NCBI GenBank assembly: GCA_964369475.1
Contig: CAYJFK010000068.1
Coordinates: 1 to 11,843 of the forward strand
DNA from: CAYJFK01 sp964369475
GTDB taxonomy: Bacteria; Bacillota; Clostridia; Oscillospirales; Feifaniaceae
Direction: 5' to 3'
DNA length: 11,843 nt
The position numbers and the translations under genes are program-made. A model generated the notes under the pieces. That model ran no database searches, was not told the DNA's origin, and saw only the letters and a list, made by a program, of their open reading frames with translations. Positions 5,872 to 11,843 of this stretch are shown here, piece by piece; positions within the stretch are counted from its first letter, which is position 1, and each line of letters opens with the position of its first letter.

Positions 5872-7725
5872 ATGAGTAGACGAGGATACCTGTTTGACAT
5901 GGCGAGCTGTATCGGATGTATGGCATGTCAGGTCGCATGTAAGGAGCAAAACAAGCTCCCTGTGGGCGAGTATTTCCGCCGTGTTTCGCATGTTGAGATA
6001 GTGCAGGACGGCAAGAGTGATTGGGTTAATTTTTCTGGGGCATGTAATCACTGTGCCGATCCTTTATGCATTAAGGTATGTCCCACCGAGGCCATGCATA
6101 AGGGGCAAGACGGCACTGTCCAGCACGACAAAAACAAGTGCATCGGCTGCGCAAAGTGCGTATGTAGCTGCCCTTATGGTGCGCCCTCTATAAGCAAGAT
6201 TACAGGGTATGCGCAAAAATGCACGGCATGTGCCGACCGTCGAGGCGAGGGGTTAGAGCCTGCTTGCGTTGCGGCATGTGTTACCGGTGCGCTTCGCTTT
6301 GGGGAGCTTTCCGAGCTTTCTGAGAGCGGTATGGAAGTAAGCCATGCCACGCTTCCCTTTTTGCCCCCTATCGAGCAGACAGCCCCCTCGCTCCTTCTTC
6401 ATAAGAGGGGAGCGAATGAAGGCAAGGTTGATGTTAGCTTGCAGGGCGAGCAAAAAGAGAGCGAGCCGACCTTTAAAAAGGATACCGACGAGACATTTGT
6501 AGTGCTCGGCACAGGCATTGCCGCACTCTCTGCCGCAAAGGCAATTAGGGAGCGAAACAAAACGGCAAGTATACATATGATAGGCGAGGAAAAGGGTCTG
6601 CCCTATGCTCGCACTATGCTCTCCAAGAGCTATCTAAACAGTTTTTCCACAAAGGACTTCAGCTTGGCCGAAGATGATTTTTACAGCAAGAACAATATAG
6701 AGCTAACGACAGGCATTAAGGCTACCGAGATAGAGACAAAGGGCAAAAGGGTAATGCTTGAAAATGGAGAGAGCATCTCTTACGACAAACTTATATATGC
6801 GCTCGGAGCTACCTCCTTTATTCCTCCCATTGCGGGCAAGGATAAGAGTGGTGTGTTTACAATGCGCACAGAGGCCGATGTTATAGCCATTAAAAAGGCA
6901 ATGCTAAGGGCAGAGAGCGCCGTTATTATCGGCGGCGGCATAACAGGGCTTGAAATTGCGTGGGAGCTGAAAAAGAGCGGCATGAAGGTGACGGTGCTCG
7001 ACCTTGCCGATATGCTAATGGGCAGGATTTTAGACAAAAAGAGTGCCGATGCTCTGCGCAGTCATGTCGAGGGTGTAGGGATAGAGGTCATGACAGGTCT
7101 AGGCATAAAGGAAATACTTGGCGAGAGCGGAGTTTGCGGTGTCTCGCTCGAGGACGGCAGAGTTATCGACGGCGATATGGTTATACTGTCGACCGGCTAC
7201 AAGGCAAATACAGAACTTGCAATAAAGAGCGGAATTAAGGCAGACAGAAGGGTCGCTGTAAGCCCCTCCATGCAGACCGATAATTGCGACATATATGCCT
7301 GTGGCGACTGTGCCGACCTCAGCGGCGCTACTTGGCTTCAAGCAATAAGTCAGGGCAAGGTGGCAGGCGGTAATGCCGCAGGGGACACTCTTGCTTTTGA
7401 AGTTTTCCCAGAGCCTGCAATGGTTCACACGGCAGGCACTTCCCTTATGTCGATAGGCGACATGGGCAAGGGAGAGGGCTCGTACAGCTTTGTTTACGGC
7501 AAAAAGGGCGAGGAGACAAAGTACACCTTTGTAAACGAGGAAGGCCGCTACGAGGGCGATACACATTACACATTTGCCTTTAAAGAGGGAAAGCTTGTCG
7601 GCATAACGATTGTTGGCAGACTGTCCGATATGCTATTTATCGAGGCGGCCGTCGAGAACGGTCTTGCCAAGGACGAATTTTTAAAGAGCGTGACAGAGAA
7701 AGGTGTGGAGCTTGATGAGAGATAA
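5872..7725 (+). CDS. Fusion: DmsB-like 4x[4Fe-4S] subunit + FAD/NAD(P)H oxidoreductase
   Basis: A 617-residue two-part electron-transfer protein. Residues 1-145 are a DmsB-like ferredoxin subunit with all 16 cluster cysteines: C13/16/19/23, C58/61/66/70, C90/93/96/100 and C117/120/132/136. A linker (about 145-205) resembling a DmsB tail leads to a pyridine nucleotide-disulfide oxidoreductase fold: FAD motif G213-T-G-I-A-A, NAD(P)-binding G354-G-G-I-T-G, D377 at the end of the second strand (which favours NADH), and the FAD-contacting C477-G-D-C-A-D. The C-terminal part (about 520-617) resembles rubredoxin-reductase or NirB types. No disulfide-redox CxxxxC pair is seen, so it should pass electrons on, not reduce a disulfide. 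Role inferred: oxidise NAD(P)H and deliver electrons to the downstream molybdenum subunit, which overlaps by 11 bp. DmsB normally gets quinol electrons through DmsC; here the flavin domain apparently replaces that anchor. No signal peptide, so cytoplasmic. Confidence 0.9.
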   Translation: MSRRGYLFDMASCIGCMACQVACKEQNKLPVGEYFRRVSHVEIVQDGKSDWVNFSGACNHCADPLCIKVCPTEAMHKGQDGTVQHDKNKCIGCAKCVCSCPYGAPSISKITGYAQKCTACADRRGEGLEPACVAACVTGALRFGELSELSESGMEVSHATLPFLPPIEQTAPSLLLHKRGANEGKVDVSLQGEQKESEPTFKKDTDETFVVLGTGIAALSAAKAIRERNKTASIHMIGEEKGLPYARTMLSKSYLNSFSTKDFSLAEDDFYSKNNIELTTGIKATEIETKGKRVMLENGESISYDKLIYALGATSFIPPIAGKDKSGVFTMRTEADVIAIKKAMLRAESAVIIGGGITGLEIAWELKKSGMKVTVLDLADMLMGRILDKKSADALRSHVEGVGIEVMTGLGIKEILGESGVCGVSLEDGRVIDGDMVILSTGYKANTELAIKSGIKADRRVAVSPSMQTDNCDIYACGDCADLSGATWLQAISQGKVAGGNAAGDTLAFEVFPEPAMVHTAGTSLMSIGDMGKGEGSYSFVYGKKGEETKYTFVNEEGRYEGDTHYTFAFKEGKLVGITIVGRLSDMLFIEAAVENGLAKDEFLKSVTEKGVELDER

Positions 7726-10504
7726 TTTATTATATAAATGGGGACTTTTTAGCAAGGTAACGAAGTTTTTTGATCAAGACAGAGTGGCAATGGGCGAGGA
7801 GATAGGTCAGGAGTACGACGATCTCTTTAAGGGGACAAATGCAAGTGTATATATCCCTCTTTGGGCCTCTGTTTGCAAATACGAGAATGGCAGTCTTATG
7901 GACGGCACTACATTAAAGGTCGTGAACAGATACCAAAAATGGGGCTACAAGCCGCTTATAATGGACGGCAATCCGCCCGACTTTATAGGCGAGCAGACGA
8001 GATTTTTAAGCTATCTTTGCGCCTCGGCACTGCACGAGCTCGACAAGGGGGGCGATGTTGCGGCATTTGTAGAGGAGATAGAGAATTTTTCGGCCGAGTA
8101 TCTGCTCGACACAGTTAGAGTTGTTGCAAAGGGCATAATAAAGCATAGCAAAACCCCGCTTTTCTTGGAAATGGTGCAGACAATGTACGACATGGTAACA
8201 GAGAGCGAAGGCAAGTGCGATGCGGCTTTGGAGAGCTTGGTCTGTTACGAAAACTATAAAAATGGCAGAGAGTGCGAGATAGAGAGCGGCGACGAGCAGA
8301 TCATTATGACGGGCGGCAGAAACAACTGCGGCGGCAAGTGCTCCATTTTAGCGACCGCTAAGGACGGATGCGTATTAAACCTCGAAACGGGGTGCGATAT
8401 TGGCAGCCCTACCGTAAAGGCATGTGTTAGGGGTAAGGGATACAGGTCGACCTATTTCACAGGGGAGCGCCTTAGATACCCGATGAAGCGCATCGGTCAG
8501 CGTGGCGAGGGCAGATTTAAGCGCATATCGTGGGAGGAGGCGGCAAAGGAGATCGCCTGCGAGTGGGTGCGCATTAAGGAGGCCTATGGAGTTGGGTCAC
8601 GCTATGTCAACTACGGAACTGGCGTAAGCGCCGTTATGCGCCCCGATGCCATGACAAGGAGACTGCTAAATTTAGACGGCGGATTTCTTGGTTTTTACGG
8701 CTCGTACAGCTCGATTTGCACGAGTTTTACAACGCCCTTTATCTATGGCGACATGTTTAGCGGCAACAGCGTAGAGAGCATTGCAAGCACAAAGATGCTA
8801 ATACTTTGGGCAAACAATCTAACCGAAACTATAATATCGCCACAGTTTGTTAAGCACATATTAACGGCAAAGCAAAATGGCGCAAGGGTCATTGTTATAG
8901 ATCCGAGAAATAGCGACACGGCAATATCGCTTGCCGATCAGTGGATACCGATAAAGCCGACGACAGACGGCGCACTTGCCGATGCCATGGCCTATACAAT
9001 CTGGTCGGAAGGGCTTCAAGATCAGCACTTTATGGACACATATTGCATTGGGTTTGACAAAGACCACATGCCCGAAGGTGTGCCTGTCGAGCTAAATTAT
9101 AAGAGCTACCTCTTTGGCGAGGCAGACGGCATTGTTAAGGATGCAAAGTGGGCAGAGGGCATAACGGGAGTTCCGAGCGATGTTATAGTGGCCCTTGCAC
9201 GTGAATATGCAACGACAAAGCCTGCCGCACTGCTACCCGGGCTTGGAAATCAGCGCATTTCAAACGGCGAGCAGACGGTGCGAGGCATGGCGGCCCTTAC
9301 CTGCATGACGGGCAATATAGGTATGCTTGGCGGCGGCGCCGCAGGCATGGGCGCTTCTATCGAAGAACCACGCCCCTCCTTCCCATTCGGCACGAGCGCA
9401 TACCCCGGTGTTATATCGGTATTCCTTTGGTCGAAGGCAATAGAGCAGGGCTCTTCCATGACTAAGAAGGACGACCACATTATGGGAATGGATAAGCTCG
9501 ACAGCAATATAAAAATGCTCTTTAACCTTGCCGGCAATGTGCTTATAAATCAGCACTCCGACATTAATGCAACAAAAGAGCTATTAAAGGACACCTCTAA
9601 GTGCGAATACATAGTGTCGACAGACGTCTTTATGACACCGAGCGTTAAATATGCCGACATTGTCTTGCCTGCACCGTCATTCCTCGAGGAGAACAACATG
9701 TCGACTCCGTGGAGTCATGGGCATTATTTGATATTTAACAACAAGATAATCGAGCCGCTATTTGGCTGTCGCACAGAGTTTGACTGGCTCTCCGATGTTG
9801 CTCGAAATCTTGGGCTTTGGGAGTCTTGGTCGGAGGGTCGAGCGACTCAAGATCAGTGGTTAGAGCATCTCTACACCGAGCTGCAAAAGAAGAACGCAGA
9901 ACTTCCATCCTTCGACCTCTTTAAAGAGAAGGGCGGATATACATATAAAAATCCAAAGCCATATATAGCATACGAGGCGCAGATAAAAGATCCTGAAAAC
10001 AACAAGTTTAAGACCCCCTCGGGCAAGATAGAAATTTTCTCCAAGCGCCTGCACGACATGGGGAAAGCGGACATTCCGGGGCTTCCCTCCTACCTCCCCG
10101 GCTTTGAAGGGCCGAGCGATCCGCTTATAGAGAAGTATCCGTTACAGCTTATAGGCTGGCACACAAAGAGACGTTGTCACTCTATCCACGATAACAATCC
10201 GTGGATGGAGGAGATCGATCCGCAGAGAATTTGGATCAACCCAAGCGATGCGGCGGCGAGGGGCATTAAGACAGGCGATGTTATTGAGGTATTTAACGAC
10301 AGGGGAAGAATTCACATGCCTGCATATGTCACCGATCGTATAATAGCCGGTGTTTGCTCCATTGCTCAGGGTGCGTGGTATACTCCCGACGAAAATGGGG
10401 TAGACAAGAGAGGCTCTATTAATGTGCTTACAACGCTCCGTCCGACACCTCTTGCAAGGGGCAACCCACAGCACACAAATTTGGTAGAGATAAAGGCGCT
10501 TTAG
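7715..10504 (+). CDS. Fusion: TorD-like chaperone + DmsA-like molybdopterin reductase
   Basis: A 929-residue protein. Residues 1-190 look like a TorD/DmsD maturation chaperone: Y34-D-D-L-F-K-G, P48-L-W-A-S-V, then Y73-x3-G and P88-D-F-I-G-E-Q-x-R-F-L, matching the family's LF-G, P-ESV and DH-G-EL-F blocks. From about 198 it is a DMSO-reductase-family catalytic subunit closest to DmsA/YnfE: FS0 region (C205, C209, C237), R-x-G-x-R-G-E-G-x-F-x-R-I-S-W-E-E-A, serines in Y-G-S-Y-S-S at about 328-333 where DmsA has its Mo-ligating serine, I-D-P-R, N-Q-H-S-D-I-N, and a molydopterin-binding C-terminus (about 815-925) ending G-N-P-Q-H-T-N-L-V. The position of the first FS0 cysteine is G201. No Tat signal, so it should work in the cytoplasm. 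The ATG at 7715 follows GGAG at 7706-7709 and overlaps the upstream gene, suggesting coupled translation. Substrate unknown: an S- or N-oxide or another oxidised organic compound is plausible. Confidence 0.9.
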   Translation: MRDNLLYKWGLFSKVTKFFDQDRVAMGEEIGQEYDDLFKGTNASVYIPLWASVCKYENGSLMDGTTLKVVNRYQKWGYKPLIMDGNPPDFIGEQTRFLSYLCASALHELDKGGDVAAFVEEIENFSAEYLLDTVRVVAKGIIKHSKTPLFLEMVQTMYDMVTESEGKCDAALESLVCYENYKNGRECEIESGDEQIIMTGGRNNCGGKCSILATAKDGCVLNLETGCDIGSPTVKACVRGKGYRSTYFTGERLRYPMKRIGQRGEGRFKRISWEEAAKEIACEWVRIKEAYGVGSRYVNYGTGVSAVMRPDAMTRRLLNLDGGFLGFYGSYSSICTSFTTPFIYGDMFSGNSVESIASTKMLILWANNLTETIISPQFVKHILTAKQNGARVIVIDPRNSDTAISLADQWIPIKPTTDGALADAMAYTIWSEGLQDQHFMDTYCIGFDKDHMPEGVPVELNYKSYLFGEADGIVKDAKWAEGITGVPSDVIVALAREYATTKPAALLPGLGNQRISNGEQTVRGMAALTCMTGNIGMLGGGAAGMGASIEEPRPSFPFGTSAYPGVISVFLWSKAIEQGSSMTKKDDHIMGMDKLDSNIKMLFNLAGNVLINQHSDINATKELLKDTSKCEYIVSTDVFMTPSVKYADIVLPAPSFLEENNMSTPWSHGHYLIFNNKIIEPLFGCRTEFDWLSDVARNLGLWESWSEGRATQDQWLEHLYTELQKKNAELPSFDLFKEKGGYTYKNPKPYIAYEAQIKDPENNKFKTPSGKIEIFSKRLHDMGKADIPGLPSYLPGFEGPSDPLIEKYPLQLIGWHTKRRCHSIHDNNPWMEEIDPQRIWINPSDAAARGIKTGDVIEVFNDRGRIHMPAYVTDRIIAGVCSIAQGAWYTPDENGVDKRGSINVLTTLRPTPLARGNPQHTNLVEIKAL

Positions 10505-10533
10505 TGAATTTCTTCTAATACACTACTTGATTT

Positions 10534-10560
10534 TTGAAGTTTTCGAGGCATATATATAAT
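10534..10560 (+). promoter_or_regulatory. Weak promoter candidate upstream of the 223-residue gene
   Basis: TATAAT at 10555-10560 is a perfect -10, but the nearest -35-like sequence, TTGAAG at 10534-10539, is only 15 bp away. A 9-bp inverted repeat flanks it (TTTCTTCTA at 10509-10517 and TAGAAGAAA at 10560-10568). No clear terminator closes the reductase operon before it, so read-through is also possible. Confidence 0.35.
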
Positions 10561-10585
10561 AGAAGAAACACTTTGGAGGTATGTT

Positions 10586-11257
10586 ATGAAAATTACAAAT
10601 ACAAATAGTGCAAATCTTGCTCGGCTTACGACTCTTTCCAAGGAGACAAAAGCGGCTAAAGAGGAAAAGCCGCAGGAGACCTTAAAAAGGGAAGACACTT
10701 TTGAGAGGCAAAAGACCGTGAGCGACAGCGTTACATATTCGCCACCCAAAAAGCTGACAGAGGAGCAGGTAAGCGAAATTAACACACAAAGAAAAGAAGC
10801 CACCTTAAAAATGGTAGAGGATGCCGTTCGTCAGGGCGTTGAAACTCAGGCAAAGCAGACCGGTATTTTCCATAACGGATTTGAAATAGATACCGAGTTT
10901 GCAAATGCCCTAACCGAGATCTTCGGCAGCTTAGAGGCGGCACTGCCGACACCTGCCACGACACCCGAAGGGGCGCTTGCCGATATATCGGAGGGCGGCG
11001 CTTATTCTGTCGAGGCTGTGTCGGAGCGCATTATGGCAATGGCTACCGCAATAGCCGGCGACGATCTATATCTACTCGGCGAGATGAGATATGCCGTTAC
11101 AAAGGGATTTGAGGCGGCAGGCTTTGACATCGAAACAGGGGGCGACATGCCCGACATTACAATGGATACATACAACCATGTAATGGCAGAGTTTGACAAG
11201 CTGGAGTCACCGCCCGAAGTAGAGGCAGAGGATTTGGAGAGCACTGATACAAAATAA
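10586..11257 (+). CDS. Hypothetical acidic protein with a conserved C-terminal helical motif
   Basis: A 223-residue protein I do not recognise with certainty. The N-terminal third (1-90) is charged, rich in Lys, Glu and Thr and probably disordered. Residues 95-210 look compact and helical: an F-x-I-D-T-E-F segment, an Ala/Pro/Thr linker, then Y-S-V-E-A-V-S-E-R-I-M-A-M-A, A-G-D, K-G-F-E-A-A-G and D-I-T-M-D-T-Y-N-H-V-M-A-E-F-D. That last pattern reminds me of uncharacterised bacterial proteins with a G-Y-x-V-E-x-T-x-x-R-I and P-x-I-S-x-x-T-Y-D-x-V-x-x-x-F signature, some of them near flagellar genes, but this is recall, not a search. No signal peptide, membrane segment or cysteine. TTTGGAGGT at 10572-10580 fixes the ATG at 10586. 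It lies 81 bp after the reductase operon on the same strand; a functional link is unproven. Confidence 0.8.
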   Translation: MKITNTNSANLARLTTLSKETKAAKEEKPQETLKREDTFERQKTVSDSVTYSPPKKLTEEQVSEINTQRKEATLKMVEDAVRQGVETQAKQTGIFHNGFEIDTEFANALTEIFGSLEAALPTPATTPEGALADISEGGAYSVEAVSERIMAMATAIAGDDLYLLGEMRYAVTKGFEAAGFDIETGGDMPDITMDTYNHVMAEFDKLESPPEVEAEDLESTDTK

Positions 11258-11302
11258 TTGTATTTTTAAAAAGATGCGGCGTATAGGCTGTTGTCAATAA
11301 AG

Positions 11303-11347
11303 AAACAAACTGTCACTATCAAAAAACGATAGTGACAGTTTGTTTTT
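11303..11347. terminator. Bidirectional terminator between convergent genes
   Basis: A perfect 18-bp stem (AAACAAACTGTCACTATC at 11303-11320 and its complement at 11328-11345) with a 7-nt loop, followed by T-rich sequence in both directions. It sits between the plus-strand hypothetical gene and the minus-strand immunity-like gene and can serve both. Confidence 0.93.
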
Positions 11348-11360
11348 ATGTAGATTGTGC

Positions 11361-11825
11361 TCATAATAAACAGCGTTCCTTCAATTTATTAATTTGCCAT
11401 GTGCGTTCTTTTGTTACTACACATTCTTCAAAATGACTATCAATATTTATTAGTTTAATCGCATAATCAGAAGCAACCATTCCATGCTCTTTCATATGCC
11501 CGGTTGCTACTGCTTGACCTGTAACACGCAAAGCAAGTTGTATGCGTTTATCGTCACAAGCCTTTGCAAGTCTGTGTATTTGAAATCCTGATTGCCTAAC
11601 ATCGTGCATTCTTACTTCACCATCTCTCCATTTTTGATTTACTAAAAAGCCCAAACATATTATTTCATTAGTTAGATATTGTGGAGCATAATCTTGTAAA
11701 ATGTGTGTCGCAAGTTCTATTGCCCAAGATGCAACTTGCTTTTGTGTGGCTTTTTCAAATAGTGTATCGAGCTCTTTTCTCAATGCAGTATCATCTGCAA
11801 TCTTTATTTTTGGAAAAGTCGGCAT
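11361..11825 (-). CDS. Putative immunity protein, Imm5-like
   Basis: A 154-residue, mostly helical, soluble protein. The segment A98-L-R then G103-Q-A-V-A-T-G-H-M111, H114 and Y121-A-I-K resembles the Imm5-like family of putative immunity proteins, which carry an A-R-x-x-G-x-A-V-A-T-x-H-M-x-x-H block before an A-x-Y-A helix. Members are predicted to neutralise polymorphic toxins, but many are orphan genes and the function is mostly inferred from neighbourhoods. The gene is clearly more AT-rich than the rest of the window, with A/T-ending codons, which suggests later acquisition. The ATG at 11825 follows AAGGAG at 11836-11831. No toxin gene is visible; any partner upstream of it would lie beyond the window end. 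Confidence 0.75.
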   Translation of the reverse strand: MPTFPKIKIADDTALRKELDTLFEKATQKQVASWAIELATHILQDYAPQYLTNEIICLGFLVNQKWRDGEVRMHDVRQSGFQIHRLAKACDDKRIQLALRVTGQAVATGHMKEHGMVASDYAIKLINIDSHFEECVVTKERTWQINKLKERCLL

Positions 11826-11843
11826 GTAATCTCCTTCCGCTAA

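Overview
The window looks like a contig piece from an anaerobic, endospore-forming Firmicute (class Clostridia or a near relative) of roughly balanced GC content. The best evidence is the minus-strand block yabP-yabQ-divIC-yabR, a gene order conserved in spore formers. A ClpC-type Clp ATPase, a small DUF1540 cysteine protein and the absence of any aerobic respiratory gene fit this. A run of 10 N preceded by 19 G shows that the sequence is a scaffolded draft.

Layout. 1-264: a 22-bp tandem array of 12 units, probably cut off by the window edge. 340-1200 (+): a NudC-type NAD pyrophosphatase closed by a strong terminator. 1355-3685 (+): a ClpC-like AAA+ unfoldase without its usual ctsR/mcsA/mcsB neighbours. 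3814-3972 (+): a DUF1540 mini-protein. 3973-4209: hairpins, a G run, an assembly gap and a terminator. 4210-5704 (-): yabR-like S1 protein, divIC, yabQ and yabP, transcribed yabP to yabR. 5714-5871: a divergent intergenic region with a 19-bp palindrome overlapping a predicted -10 element. 5872-10504 (+): two overlapping genes for a molybdenum reductase. 10586-11257 (+): an unrecognised acidic protein. 11361-11825 (-): an AT-rich immunity-like gene convergent with it.

The most interesting part is 5806-10504. The first protein joins a DmsB-like subunit with four [4Fe-4S] motifs to a rubredoxin-reductase-like FAD/NAD(P)H domain. The second joins a TorD/DmsD-like maturation chaperone to a DmsA-like molybdopterin catalytic subunit. 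The genes overlap by 11 bp, there is no membrane anchor and there is no Tat leader. The simplest model is a self-contained soluble NAD(P)H-dependent reductase: NAD(P)H to FAD, to four Fe-S clusters, to the FS0 region, to Mo-bisMGD, to an unknown oxidised substrate. A Fur-family-like 7-1-7 inverted repeat sits on its promoter. The FS0 motif of the catalytic subunit lacks its first cysteine.

The spore genes point to cell-envelope and spore-cortex functions, with divIC apparently also having its own vegetative-type promoter. No tRNA, rRNA, CRISPR array, transposase or complete insertion sequence was seen.
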